A stretch of DNA of 64,000 nucleotides from Cupriavidus taiwanensis (GTDB taxonomy: Bacteria; Pseudomonadota; Gammaproteobacteria; Burkholderiales; Burkholderiaceae), in NCBI RefSeq assembly GCF_900249755.1, contig NZ_LT976853.1, positions 3,026,756-3,090,755 on the forward strand. The letters are read 5' to 3'. Positions 18,451-29,420 of this stretch are shown here, piece by piece. The notes under the pieces are model-generated. The model saw only the letters and a list, made by a program, of their open reading frames with translations. It was not told the origin of the DNA and made no database searches. The first letter of the stretch is position 1. Each line of letters opens with the position of its first letter. The position numbers and the translations under genes are program-made.

Positions 18451-19287
18451 ATGCTCGACACCCTTACCTTCGGCTTTCTCGGCGGCGGCAACATGGCTTC
18501 CGCACTGATCGGCGGCCTGATCGCGCGCGGCGTTCCCGCCGGCGCGATCCGCGTGGTCGACCCGTTCCCCGAAGCGCAGCAGCGCCTGGCGCGCGACCTC
18601 GGCGTGCATGCCATGGCAGCACCGGACGCCGCCTTCGGCGCCAGCGACGTGCTGGTGCTGGCGGTCAAGCCGCAGCAGTTCCGCGACGCCGCGGCGCAGC
18701 TGCTGCCGCACCTGCCGGCCGGCGGCCACGGCAACCTGGTGATCAGCGTGGCCGCCGGCATCCGGCTGCAGGACATGCAGCGCTGGCTCGGCGGGCGCAG
18801 CCGCGTGGTGCGCGCGATGCCGAACACGCCGGCGCTGTCGGGCATGGGCATGACGGGGCTGGCCGCACCGGCCGGGCTGTCGGCCGAAGACCGGGCCATT
18901 GCCAGCGCCGTGGCCGAGGCCGTCGGCAAGTGCGTGTGGGTCGATGGCGATGACCAGATCGACGCCGTCACCGCCATTTCCGGCAGCGGTCCGGCCTATG
19001 TGTTCTATTTCATCGAGGCGATGCAGCGCGCCGCCACCGAGCTGGGGCTGAGCGCCGAACAGGGACGCGAGCTCGCGGTGGAAACCTTCCGCGGCGCGGC
19101 CACGCTGGCGGGGCAATCGCCCGAACCGGTGGCAACGCTGCGCGAGCGCGTGACGTCGAAGGGCGGCACCACCTATGCGGCGCTGACGTCGATGGAGGCT
19201 TCCGGCATCGCCGATGCCTTCGTGCGCGCGATGCACGCGGCAGCGGCGCGCGGCAGGGAGATGGGGGCGGAGTTCGGGAAGGATTGA
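18451..19287 (+). CDS. proC: Pyrroline-5-carboxylate reductase
   Basis: ProC catalyses the last step of proline synthesis, reducing 1-pyrroline-5-carboxylate with NAD(P)H. The 278-residue protein has the N-terminal Rossmann motif FGFLGGGNMASALIGGL, the VKPQQ segment, RAMPNTPA, and the C-terminal signature ITAISGSGPAYVFYFIEAM and TSKGGTTYAAL that forms the dimer active site. It pairs with proA at 51.4-52.7 kb in the same pathway. It converges with ubiA across a repeat doublet. Confidence 0.97.
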   Translation: MLDTLTFGFLGGGNMASALIGGLIARGVPAGAIRVVDPFPEAQQRLARDLGVHAMAAPDAAFGASDVLVLAVKPQQFRDAAAQLLPHLPAGGHGNLVISVAAGIRLQDMQRWLGGRSRVVRAMPNTPALSGMGMTGLAAPAGLSAEDRAIASAVAEAVGKCVWVDGDDQIDAVTAISGSGPAYVFYFIEAMQRAATELGLSAEQGRELAVETFRGAATLAGQSPEPVATLRERVTSKGGTTYAALTSMEASGIADAFVRAMHAAAARGREMGAEFGKD

Positions 19288-19337
19288 GGCGCGGCCAGAC
19301 GACAGTCGTCCTGAACTGGCTGCCGCCCCTCGCGGAC

Positions 19338-19467
19338 GCTCCCCTCTCCCGCGCAGTGGGAGAGGGGTGGGGGTGAGGGCCGGAGCTTCAACGAAGTCAG
19401 GCCGTCGGTATGCCAGCGCCTGCCCTCACCCCCTGCCCCTCTCCCGCAAGCGGGAGAGGGGAGCAAA
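19338..19467. repeat. REP doublet (REPIN-like element)
   Basis: Two copies of the CCCCTCTCCCGC palindrome, at 19341-19367 and 19436-19461, in inverted arrangement. The flanking GTGGGGGTGAGGGC of the first copy is matched by GCCCTCACCCCCTG before the second, so the whole element can fold into one hairpin with arms of about 40 bp. It sits between the convergent proC and ubiA genes. Two equivalent doublets occur elsewhere in the window. Confidence 0.8.
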
Positions 19468-19497
19468 CCGGCAGCGGACCGTTGGCAATCGCGTAAA

Positions 19498-20355
19498 TCA
19501 CCGCACCGCATACGCCAGCGCCGTCCCCGCAAACACGCAAGCCCCCAGCCAGTTGTTGTGCCGGAACGCCGCAAAGCACCGCATCCGGTCCCGATCGCGG
19601 ATCAGCGTGTAGTGATAGCCGGCACAGCCGATCGCGGCAACCAGCCCCACCCAGTACGGCCATCCCAGCCCGAGCAGCACGCCCGCCCACGCCATCAGCG
19701 CAAAGAACGCGGCATAGCACAGCATGATCGCCGCCACGTCGAAGCGGCCGAAGGTGATGGCCGAGGTCTTCATCCCGATCAGCAGGTCGTCGTCGCGATC
19801 CACCATGGCATAGGCGGTGTCATACGCCACCGCCCAGAACACATTGGCCAGCAGCATCAGCCACGCCACCGGCGGCACCTGGTCCTGGATCGCGGCGAAC
19901 GCCATCGGGATGCCGAAGCCGAAGGCAATGCCGAGATACGCCTGCGGGATCGCAAAGAAGCGCTTGAAGAACGGGTACGTGCCCGCCACTACCGCGGCCA
20001 CCACCGCCAGCCATTTGGTCAGCGCATTCAGCGGCAGCACCAGCGTGAACGCCACCAGCGCCAGCACCGCGGCTACCGCCAGCGCTTCCCATGCGGCGAT
20101 CTTGCCGGCGGTCAGCGGCCGCTCGCGGGTGCGCTTGACGTGCTTGTCGAAGTCGCGGTCGGCCCAGTCGTTGATGGCGCATCCGGCCGAGCGCATCAGG
20201 AAGGTGCCGGCAACGAAGATCCAGAACAGGCCCCAGCGCGGCGGACCGTCGGCGGCCATCCACATGGCCCACAGCGTCGGCCACAGCAGCAGCAGCGTGC
20301 CGATGGGCTTGTCGATGCGCACCAGGCGCGCGTAGAGGGCAAGGCGTTCAAGCAT
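19498..20355 (-). CDS. ubiA: 4-hydroxybenzoate octaprenyltransferase
   Basis: UbiA attaches the polyprenyl tail to 4-hydroxybenzoate in ubiquinone synthesis, in the inner membrane. The 285-residue protein has several hydrophobic segments and the two aspartate-rich motifs of the family: [20 protein letters not shown] and [22 protein letters not shown]. The start at 20355 ([19 protein letters not shown]) matches the normal N-terminus; a GTG about ten codons upstream is an alternative. It follows dps on the same strand but a good terminator separates them. Confidence 0.95.
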   Translation of the reverse strand: MLERLALYARLVRIDKPIGTLLLLWPTLWAMWMAADGPPRWGLFWIFVAGTFLMRSAGCAINDWADRDFDKHVKRTRERPLTAGKIAAWEALAVAAVLALVAFTLVLPLNALTKWLAVVAAVVAGTYPFFKRFFAIPQAYLGIAFGFGIPMAFAAIQDQVPPVAWLMLLANVFWAVAYDTAYAMVDRDDDLLIGMKTSAITFGRFDVAAIMLCYAAFFALMAWAGVLLGLGWPYWVGLVAAIGCAGYHYTLIRDRDRMRCFAAFRHNNWLGACVFAGTALAYAVR

Positions 20356-20417
20356 GGGGGTGGGGGGCAACGGCGAGAGGGTCTGCACGGCGTGGATCCG
20401 GGGCGGGCGATTCAATG

Positions 20418-20452
20418 AAAACGCGCCGCAGCCCGGACGGCTGCGACGCGCG
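20418..20452 (-). terminator. Terminator of dps
   Basis: On the minus strand a GC-rich stem (CGCAGCC pairing with GGCTGCG, extended by CGCG pairs) is followed by TTTTC. It begins about 45 bases after the dps stop codon. Confidence 0.7.
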
Positions 20453-20496
20453 GTGCCGGCTGCCGCGGGCACGGCAGCCAGGAGAGCGGGCCGGCC

Positions 20497-20982
20497 TCAG
20501 GCCAGCATCGAGCGCAGCATCCACGCGGTCTTTTCATGCGTCTGCATGCGCTGCGTCAGCAGGTCGGCCGAGGGCTCGTCGCCGGCGGCGTCGATCACCG
20601 GGAAGATCGAGCGCGCGGTGCGCACCACGGCTTCCTGGCCTTCGACCAGCTTGCGGATCATCTCGGTGGCCTCGGGCACGCCCTCTTCCTCGGCGATCGA
20701 CGACAGGCGCGCGTACTCCTTGTAGGTGCCCGGCGCCGGGTAGCCCAGCGCGCGGATGCGCTCGGCGATCGAGTCCACGGCCAGCGCCAGTTCGGTGTAC
20801 TGGGTCTCGAACATCAGATGCAGCGTATTGAACATGGGACCCGTCACGTTCCAGTGGAAGTTGTGGGTCTTGAGGTAGAGGGTATAGGTGTCCGCCAGCA
20901 GCTTGGACAGCCCTTCCGCGATCTTCTTGCGGTCCTTGTCGGAAATACCGATATTCACGCTCATCTCGTTCTTCTTTGCCAT
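20497..20982 (-). CDS. dps: Dps ferritin-like DNA protection protein
   Basis: Dps forms a 12-subunit shell that oxidises and stores iron and binds DNA during oxidative or starvation stress. The 161-residue protein has the interfacial ferroxidase residues at His43, His55, Asp70 and Glu74, with the same spacing as in E. coli Dps. A lysine-rich N-terminus (MAKKNE) may touch DNA. The start at 20982 excludes an upstream extension that is not Dps-like. It lies downstream of katA and oxyR on the same strand, consistent with peroxide control. A short palindrome (GAATCG-TGG-CGATTC at 21035-21049) lies in its upstream region. Confidence 0.95.
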   Translation of the reverse strand: MAKKNEMSVNIGISDKDRKKIAEGLSKLLADTYTLYLKTHNFHWNVTGPMFNTLHLMFETQYTELALAVDSIAERIRALGYPAPGTYKEYARLSSIAEEEGVPEATEMIRKLVEGQEAVVRTARSIFPVIDAAGDEPSADLLTQRMQTHEKTAWMLRSMLA

Positions 20983-21034
20983 GGTAGATACGCTCCGTTC
21001 AGGGATAGCCACGAGGCGCGCCGCCGGGCTTGCC

Positions 21035-21049
21035 GAATCGTGGCGATTC
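21035..21049. promoter_or_regulatory. Small palindrome upstream of dps
   Basis: GAATCG, TGG, CGATTC is a perfect 6-bp dyad 53 bases upstream of the dps start. It could be an operator half-site pair; no factor is assigned and chance occurrence is possible. Confidence 0.3.
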
Positions 21050-21087
21050 AGGGGCCGGGCGGCGCGGTACCCCCGCATTATTGCACT

Positions 21088-21131
21088 GGGCAACGGTCCC
21101 GGCCAAACCCCGCGCCGGGTGGCCGTTGCCC
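21088..21131 (-). other. Strong hairpin after katA
   Basis: GGGCAACGG pairs with CCGTTGCCC (9 bp) and inner CCGGC with GCCGG. It begins 10 bases beyond the katA stop codon. There is no T-run, so it may protect the mRNA 3-prime end or support factor-dependent termination. Confidence 0.45.
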
Positions 21132-21140
21132 TGGGGGCGC

Positions 21141-22583
21141 TTATTGCAGGTTGAGCGCCCGCTTCACGCCCTCGCCGTAGGCGGGGTCGGCCTTGCTGAA
21201 GTGTTCCAGCTGGACCCGCACGATGGCCTCCGGCACGCCCTGCATCGCCGCGGCGATATTGGCGAACAGGCGCTGGCGCTGGCCTTCGTCGAACAGGCGG
21301 AACAGCGCGCCGGGCTGGCTGTAGTAGTCGGTGTCGACGCGATGGTCCCAGCGGTCGGCGGCGCCGTCCAGTGCCAGCGGCGGCTCGATCATGCGCTCGC
21401 TGGCGGCGTAGGCGCCTTCGCGGTTGGGCTCGTAGTTGAGCTTGCCGCCCTGGTTGCCATCGACGCGCATCGCGCCGTCGCGGTGGAAGCTGTTGTGGAA
21501 CGGGCATTGCGGCGCATTGACCGGGATCTGGGCGTGGTTGATGCCCAGCCGGTAGCGCTGCGTGTCGCCATACGAGAACAGCCGTCCCTGCAGCATCTTG
21601 TCGGGAGAGAAGCCGATGCCGGGCACGATGTTGGCCGGGTTCATCGCCACCTGCTCGACCTCGGCAAAGTAGTTGTCCGGGTTGCGGTTGAGCTCGACCA
21701 CGCCCACGTCGATCAGCGGGTAGTCCTTGTGCGGCCAGACCTTGGTCAGGTCGAACGGGTTGATGTGGTACCTGGCCGCCTCGGCTTCGGGCATGACCTG
21801 CACGCGCAGGTTCCAGCGCGGGAAGTTGCCGCGCTCGATATTGTCGAACAGGTCGCGCTGGGCGCTCTCGCGGTCGTTGGCCACCACCTTGGCCGCTTCC
21901 TCGTTGGTCCAGTTCTCGACGCCCTGCTGCGACTTGAAGTGGAACTTGACGTAGAAGCGCTCGTTATTGGCGTTGATGAACGAGTACGTGTGCGAGCCGA
22001 AGCCATGCATCTGGCGGTAGTTCTGCGGCAGGCCGCGGTCGCTCATCAGGATGGTGACCTGGTGCAGCGATTCGGGATGGCGCGACCAGAAGTCCCACAC
22101 CGCGATCGGGTCGCGCAGGTTGGTGCGCGGGTTGCGCTTCTGCGTGTGGATGAAGTCGGGGAACTTGAGCGGGTCGCGCACGAAGAACACCGGCGTGTTG
22201 TTGCCGACCAGGTCCCAGTTGCCTTCGTCGGTGTAGAACTTGATCGAGAAGCCGCGCACGTCGCGCTCGGCGTCGGCGGCGCCGCGCTCGCCGGCGACGG
22301 TGGAAAAGCGGATGAACAGCGGCGTTTCCTTGCCGATCTCGGCAAACACCGAGGCCTTGGTGTATTGGGTGATGTCGTGCGTGATGCGCAGCGTGCCGTA
22401 GGCGCCGGAGCCCTTGGCATGCACGCGCCGCTCGGGAATGACTTCACGGTCGAAGTGGGCCAGCTTTTCGAGGAACCAGACGTCCTGCAGCAGCATCGGG
22501 CCGCGCGGGCCGGCGGTCTGCGAGTTCTGGTTGTCGGCGACGGGCGCGCCGGCGGCAGTGGTAAGGGTGTCCTTCTTGCTCAT
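21141..22583 (-). CDS. katA: Catalase, monofunctional haem type (KatA-like)
   Basis: This enzyme breaks hydrogen peroxide into water and oxygen. The 480 residues match clade 3 small-subunit catalases: [20 protein letters not shown] with the distal His, the [23 protein letters not shown] segment, [10 protein letters not shown] with the distal Asn, and [17 protein letters not shown] with the proximal haem tyrosine. The length fits. It lies directly downstream of oxyR on the same strand but has its own AT-rich upstream region with a candidate OxyR site, so peroxide induction is likely. Confidence 0.96.
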   Translation of the reverse strand: MSKKDTLTTAAGAPVADNQNSQTAGPRGPMLLQDVWFLEKLAHFDREVIPERRVHAKGSGAYGTLRITHDITQYTKASVFAEIGKETPLFIRFSTVAGERGAADAERDVRGFSIKFYTDEGNWDLVGNNTPVFFVRDPLKFPDFIHTQKRNPRTNLRDPIAVWDFWSRHPESLHQVTILMSDRGLPQNYRQMHGFGSHTYSFINANNERFYVKFHFKSQQGVENWTNEEAAKVVANDRESAQRDLFDNIERGNFPRWNLRVQVMPEAEAARYHINPFDLTKVWPHKDYPLIDVGVVELNRNPDNYFAEVEQVAMNPANIVPGIGFSPDKMLQGRLFSYGDTQRYRLGINHAQIPVNAPQCPFHNSFHRDGAMRVDGNQGGKLNYEPNREGAYAASERMIEPPLALDGAADRWDHRVDTDYYSQPGALFRLFDEGQRQRLFANIAAAMQGVPEAIVRVQLEHFSKADPAYGEGVKRALNLQ

Positions 22584-22816
22584 CTTGTCCTCTTGGGTGG
22601 GCTGAAAGGGGCCGCCGCGTCAGAGCGCGGCGGCATAGCAGGCAAGGCAATCGAGCAGGCAGCGCCCCATGCGGAGGGAAAGCGGGGGCTGGATTGGTGT
22701 CGTTGTCAGTGACTGGGCGCTGGTGCTCATCATCGGTTCCTGTCTTGCGTCGACGCCATCCGCATCGACAGGAGCCAGTCTACAAACGATCTATCAAGAT
22801 GAGAATTTAATTATTT

Positions 22817-22842
22817 ATACCTATGTATTAGGTCAAATCTAT
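22817..22842 (-). promoter_or_regulatory. Candidate OxyR binding site upstream of katA
   Basis: The OxyR consensus has four tetranucleotides (ATAG, CTAT, ATAG, CTAT) spaced by seven bases. Reading the plus strand here, ATAC, seven bases, TTAG, seven bases, CTAT gives two good quarter sites and one weak one with exact spacing; the fourth is poor. The spacing and AT-rich setting upstream of a catalase gene make OxyR binding plausible. Confidence 0.45.
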
Positions 22843-22923
22843 CCGGGAATCCTGCAACTTATGCCAGCAGCGCGTGACTGCACCAGGACAGGCGGGAAAT
22901 GTCCGGCGCGACGGCGGAAATGA

Positions 22924-22958
22924 CAACGGCCGCAGCGGAATCTCCGCTGCGGCCGTTG
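22924..22958 (-). terminator. Terminator-like hairpin after oxyR
   Basis: A perfect 16-bp stem (CAACGGCCGCAGCGGA and complement) with a three-base loop begins about 25 bases after the oxyR stop. The following minus-strand bases are TCATTTCC, a weak T-tract, so termination may be incomplete. Confidence 0.6.
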
Positions 22959-22984
22959 CATGAACCCGTCCTTCGGCGCGACGC

Positions 22985-23935
22985 TCAGGCGGCTTCGGCG
23001 AGTTCCTTGGCGTCGAGCTTGCGCACGCCGGGCAGGTCGCAGGCGGCCACGGCGTTGGCCAGCGCTTCCATCGCCGGCAGGCGCGTGAAGCTCTTGCGCC
23101 AGGCCAGCACCACGCGCCGGTCGGGCACCGGATCGGCAAAGGGCACGTACGACAGCATGTCGCCCTTGGCTTTCAGGTCGGGCACCGAGGTGCGCGGCAG
23201 CACGGTAATGCCGACGCCGCTGGCCACCATATGGCGGATGGTTTCGAGCGACGAGCCCTCGAAGGTCTTCTGGATGCCGTCGGCCGCCTGCGAGAAGCGC
23301 GACAGCTCCGGGCACACGCCCAGCACGTGGTCGCGGAAGCAATGGCCGCTGCCCAGCAGCAGCATGGTCTGCTGCTTCAGTTCCTCGGGATCGACCGCGT
23401 GCGCTTGCGCCAGCTGGTGGCCGCGCGGCACCGCCACGACAAAGGGTTCGTCATAGAGCGGGCGCACCGTCAGGCCGGAATCGGGGAACGGCTCGGCCAT
23501 CACCGCGCAATCGATCTCGCCCTGCTTGAGCAGCTCGATCAGCTTGTGGGTGTAGTTCTCCTGCAGCATCAGCGGCATCTGCGGCACGGTGTCGATCATC
23601 TGCTTGACCAGCGACGGCAGCAGGTACGGCCCGATGGTGTAGATCACGCCCACGCGCAGCGGCCCGGCCAGCGGGTCCTTGCCCTGCTTGGCGATCTCGC
23701 GGATCGCCATGGTCTGCTCCAGCACACGCTGGGCCTGCGCCACGATCTGCTCGCCGACCGACGTCACCGACACCTCGGAGGTGCCGCGTTCGAAGATCTG
23801 CACGTTGAGCTCGTCTTCCAGCTTCTTGATGGCGACCGACAGCGTCGGCTGCGACACAAAGCAGGCTTCGGCGGCCCGGCCGAAATGGCGCTCGCGCGCC
23901 ACGGCGACGATGTACTTGAGTTCGGTGAGCGTCAT
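22985..23935 (-). CDS. oxyR: Hydrogen peroxide-inducible regulator OxyR
   Basis: OxyR is a LysR-type activator switched on by disulfide formation. The 316-residue protein has the N-terminal helix-turn-helix (RHFGRAAEACFVSQPTLSVAIKKLE, about 17-41) and, decisively, the redox pair Cys199 (GSGHC) and Cys208 (LGVC), the same numbering as in E. coli OxyR. It is flanked by recG upstream and katA and dps downstream on the same strand, its likely targets. Confidence 0.97.
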   Translation of the reverse strand: MTLTELKYIVAVARERHFGRAAEACFVSQPTLSVAIKKLEDELNVQIFERGTSEVSVTSVGEQIVAQAQRVLEQTMAIREIAKQGKDPLAGPLRVGVIYTIGPYLLPSLVKQMIDTVPQMPLMLQENYTHKLIELLKQGEIDCAVMAEPFPDSGLTVRPLYDEPFVVAVPRGHQLAQAHAVDPEELKQQTMLLLGSGHCFRDHVLGVCPELSRFSQAADGIQKTFEGSSLETIRHMVASGVGITVLPRTSVPDLKAKGDMLSYVPFADPVPDRRVVLAWRKSFTRLPAMEALANAVAACDLPGVRKLDAKELAEAA

Positions 23936-24057
23936 GACTTATCAATTCCGGGTAGGCGATAGATTTTACCTTCGATTGCCGGATCTGTCAGAGTGCCCAC
24001 GCCACGCGAGCCGGTATGCGCCGGCTCCGGCACAAACCCCGGCTGACAGCCCTTCGT

Positions 24058-26250
24058 TCAAGCCTTCAGGTAATGCTCGCGCCCGCCCAGCCAGCGCGAC
24101 AGGTGCGCTTCCACCGCCTCCGGGTAGTGCTCAAGCATCAGCTCGGCGGCCGCCTGGGCGTATTCCACCAGCCAGGCATCGGTCTGCAGGTCGGCAAAGC
24201 GCAACATCGCCTCGCCGGACTGGCGCGCGCCCAGGAATTCGCCCGGGCCGCGGATCTCCAGGTCGCGCCGCGCGATCTCGAAGCCGTCGGTGGTCTCGCG
24301 CATGGTCGCCAGGCGCTCGCGCGCGGTGGGCGACAGCGGCGCCTGGTACATCAGCAGGCAGACCGATTCGGCGCTGCCGCGCCCGACCCGGCCGCGCAAC
24401 TGGTGCAGCTGCGCCAGGCCGAAGCGTTCGGCGTGCTCGATCACCATCAGCGAGGCATTGGGCACGTCCACGCCCACTTCGATCACGGTGGTGGCCACCA
24501 GCACCTGCAGCCGGTTGGCGCTGAAGTCGTCCATCACCGCGGCCTTCTCCGCCGGCGGCAGGCGCCCGTGCACCAGGCCCACGCGCAGGTCAGGCAGCGC
24601 GGCCACCAGGGTTTCATAGGTTTCGACCGCGGTCTGCAGCTGCAGCGCCTCGCTTTCCTCGATCAGCGGGCACACCCAGTAGACCTGGCGGCCTTCGGCG
24701 GCGGCATGGTGGATGCGCCCGATCACTTCGTCACGTCGCTCGTCGTTGACCAGGCGCGTGACGATGGGCGTGCGACCCGGCGGCAGCTCGTCGATCACCG
24801 AGACGTCGAGGTCGGCGTAGTACGTCATCGCCAGCGTGCGCGGGATCGGCGTGGCCGACATCATCAGCTGGTGGGGGACGGCTTCGGCCGCCGTCGTTGC
24901 CGCAGCAGCCTCGGCCGCACCGGCCTTGCCGCGCAGCGCCAGCCGCTGCGCCACGCCGAAGCGGTGCTGCTCGTCGACCACCGACAGCCCCAGCCTGGCG
25001 AAACGCACGGTGTCCTGGATCAGCGCATGGGTGCCGATCACCAGTTGCGCCTCGCCCGATTCCACGCGCGCGACGGCGGCGCGCTTGTCGCGTGCTTTCT
25101 GGCTGCCGGCCAGCCACGCAACCGGCACGCCCAGCGGCTCCAGCCACGCCGACAGCTTGCGGAAGTGCTGCTCGGCCAGGATCTCGGTCGGCGCCATCAG
25201 CGCGGCCTGGTAGCCGGCATCGATGGCCTGGCAGGCGGCCAGCGCGGCGACGATGGTCTTGCCGCTGCCCACGTCGCCCTGCAGCAGCCGGTGCATCGGG
25301 TGCGGCAGGCTCATGTCGGCGGCGATTTCCGCGACCACGCGCTGCTGCGCGCCGGTCAGCCGGAACGGCAACGCGGCCAGGAAGCGCGTCAGCAGCCCGC
25401 CCTCGCGGCGCGGCATGGTCGGCGCGGTCTTGTCGCGGCGCGCCGCGTGCGCGCGCCGCAGCGAGATCTGCTGCGCCAGCAGCTCGTCGAACTTGACGCG
25501 CTGCCACGCCGGGTGCGAGCGGTCCGCCAGCGCGGCCTCGCTTTCCTGCGGCGGCGGCGCGTGCAGCAGCCGCAGGCAGTCGGCCAGCGGGCGCAGCTGC
25601 AGGCGCGCCAGCGGCCCCTGCAGCACCGCTTGCGGCAGCGTCTCGGGCAACGGGGTGCGCGTCAGCGCGCCGCCGATGGCCTTGCGCAGGTAGGCCTGCG
25701 GGATGCCGGCGGTGGACGGGTACACCGGCGTCAGGCGGTCGGGCAGCGCCTCGCCGGCCAGCACCGGGCGCACCGTCGGGTGCACCATCTCGGCGCCGAA
25801 GAAGCCGCCGCGCACCTCGCCGCGCACGCGCAGGCGCACGCCTTCGGCCATCTGCCTGGTCTGGCTGCCGTAGAAGTTCAGGAAGCGCAGCGTCAGCTCG
25901 CCGCTGTCGTCGGCAAGCTTCACCACCAGCTGGCGGCGCGGCCGGAACGTGACTTCGTTGGAGATGACCTCGCCTTCCACCTGCGCCGGCAGCCCGAGCC
26001 CGGCGCGGTGAATGGCCTCGGCGATCGGCACCACGGTGGTCTCGTCCTCGTAGCGCATCGGCAGGTGCAGCACCAGGTCGACCGGGCGGCGCAGGCCGAG
26101 CTTGGCCAGCCGCGCGGCGGCCGAGGACGCGCCCGAGCCCGCGGCCTTGCCCTTGCCCCCGCCGGCCTTGCCGCGCGCGGACGCCGCCGCATCGTTGGCG
26201 TCATGGGCGTCGGCAGGGTCCTGGATCGGTTCGGCGGCGGTTCCGGGCAT
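24058..26250 (-). CDS. recG: ATP-dependent DNA helicase RecG
   Basis: RecG reverses stalled replication forks and branch-migrates Holliday junctions. The protein has the wedge/OB domain (VEGEVISNEVTFRPRRQLVVKL), helicase motif I LLQGDVGSGKTIVAAL, the DEQHRFG box, MSATPIPRTLAM, and the C-terminal QLRGRVGRG motif VI. At 730 residues from the ATG at 26250 it is somewhat longer than E. coli RecG (693), owing to an Ala/Gly/Lys-rich N-terminal tail of about 40 residues that looks disordered. oxyR follows it after 122 bases. Confidence 0.95.
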   Translation of the reverse strand: MPGTAAEPIQDPADAHDANDAAASARGKAGGGKGKAAGSGASSAAARLAKLGLRRPVDLVLHLPMRYEDETTVVPIAEAIHRAGLGLPAQVEGEVISNEVTFRPRRQLVVKLADDSGELTLRFLNFYGSQTRQMAEGVRLRVRGEVRGGFFGAEMVHPTVRPVLAGEALPDRLTPVYPSTAGIPQAYLRKAIGGALTRTPLPETLPQAVLQGPLARLQLRPLADCLRLLHAPPPQESEAALADRSHPAWQRVKFDELLAQQISLRRAHAARRDKTAPTMPRREGGLLTRFLAALPFRLTGAQQRVVAEIAADMSLPHPMHRLLQGDVGSGKTIVAALAACQAIDAGYQAALMAPTEILAEQHFRKLSAWLEPLGVPVAWLAGSQKARDKRAAVARVESGEAQLVIGTHALIQDTVRFARLGLSVVDEQHRFGVAQRLALRGKAGAAEAAAATTAAEAVPHQLMMSATPIPRTLAMTYYADLDVSVIDELPPGRTPIVTRLVNDERRDEVIGRIHHAAAEGRQVYWVCPLIEESEALQLQTAVETYETLVAALPDLRVGLVHGRLPPAEKAAVMDDFSANRLQVLVATTVIEVGVDVPNASLMVIEHAERFGLAQLHQLRGRVGRGSAESVCLLMYQAPLSPTARERLATMRETTDGFEIARRDLEIRGPGEFLGARQSGEAMLRFADLQTDAWLVEYAQAAAELMLEHYPEAVEAHLSRWLGGREHYLKA

Positions 26251-26479
26251 CGGCAAAAAAATTGGCAGCAGTCGCTGCGGGCTTCTGGACTGGCTGGCGC
26301 GGCGCCGGCGAATGGCCGGTATCACGCCCGGCCCGGCGGCAAGCGCGCGCGTGGCCTTACAATATCGGATTCGCCGATTGTACCCATGCCGGCTGCCAAC
26401 CCGGGCAGCGGAGTGACGCGCCGTGCCCGGCGCCGCCTCCGCCACAGCCTGCAGACCGCGCAGCCCGCCCCTTCCCACG

Positions 26480-28697
<2,218 letters not shown>

Positions 28698-28705
28698 CAA
28701 CCCCG

Positions 28706-28729
28706 GGCGGCGCGAACTTTCGCGCCGCC
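28706..28729 (+). other. Hairpin after tgt
   Basis: GGCGGCGCGA, a four-base loop and TCGCGCCGCC form a perfect 10-bp stem eight bases after the tgt stop. There is no T-run. It may mark an RNA end or processing point between queA-tgt and yajC-secDF. Confidence 0.5.
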
Positions 28730-28883
28730 GGCGGTCGAATAGCCGGTCAAGGCGCGGCGTCCGCCGCAAGTTGCCCCGAACGCACCCGAACAAACCCGTA
28801 TTCCGCCCTAGAATGCGAGGGACGGCTGGGCGCGAATGATAGAATGTTCGATTAATTGACTGACTTTGTGACGGAGAACCAAC

Positions 28884-29210
28884 GTGCTGATTTCTAACGC
28901 ATTTGCCCAGACCGCCAGTGCCGGCGGCGCGGCTGGCGGCCTGATGAGCTTCCTGCCCATCATCCTGATGTTTGGTGTGCTGTGGTTCATCATGATCCGC
29001 CCGCAGATGAAGCGCCAGAAGGAAGCCAAGGCAATGCTCGAAGCGCTGGCCAAGAACGACGAAGTCGTCACCGCCGGCGGCATCCTGGGCCGCGTGACCA
29101 AGGTCACCGACCAGTACGTCAGCCTGGAAATCGCCGAAGGCACCGAGATCACGGTGCAGAAGAATGCCGTGACCACGGTGCTGCCCAAGGGCTCGCTGAA
29201 GGCGCTCTGA
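28884..29210 (+). CDS. yajC: Sec translocon accessory protein YajC
   Basis: YajC is a small inner-membrane partner of the SecDF complex. The 108-residue protein has one transmembrane helix (FLPIILMFGVLWFIMIRPQMKRQKEAK, about 22-45) followed by a cytoplasmic beta domain (NDEVVTAGGILGRVTKVTDQYVSLEIAEG), which is the family pattern. It starts with GTG at 28884 behind a GGAG ribosome binding site. A TAGAAT -10-like box at 28840-28845 could drive it, but no good -35 is seen. Confidence 0.95.
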   Translation: MLISNAFAQTASAGGAAGGLMSFLPIILMFGVLWFIMIRPQMKRQKEAKAMLEALAKNDEVVTAGGILGRVTKVTDQYVSLEIAEGTEITVQKNAVTTVLPKGSLKAL

Positions 29211-29420
29211 TCCCCCGGATCGCGCGCGCGACTCCCGCCTTTGTCTTTTCCGGCATGCCCGTTCGCGCATGCCCCGGCAGCCGCCTGATCCAGCCCGACG
29301 AAGCCCCACCGGCTTCCATCCGCGGCTGCCAGGCGGCTGTTTGCCAAACCGGTTCGGCCCCGCCGACGTGGCGTGCCACGCCTGCGCCGGCCCCGCCAAC
29401 CGCTGAATGACTGGCCCGAG

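Larger units (their letters stand above)
22584..22984. other. katA upstream region with an AT-rich island
   Basis: This 401-base gap between oxyR and katA holds three things. There is the oxyR 3-prime hairpin at 22924-22958. There is a very AT-rich patch at about 22780-22845, unlike the rest of the window, that should contain the katA promoter. Within that patch is a candidate OxyR site. A plus-strand open frame of 84 codons crosses the patch but has no convincing protein character. Confidence 0.6.

Noticed and set aside
22669-22923. An 84-codon plus-strand frame upstream of katA
   Set aside because: It spans the AT-rich promoter patch and has no recognisable domain; it is better read as control DNA.
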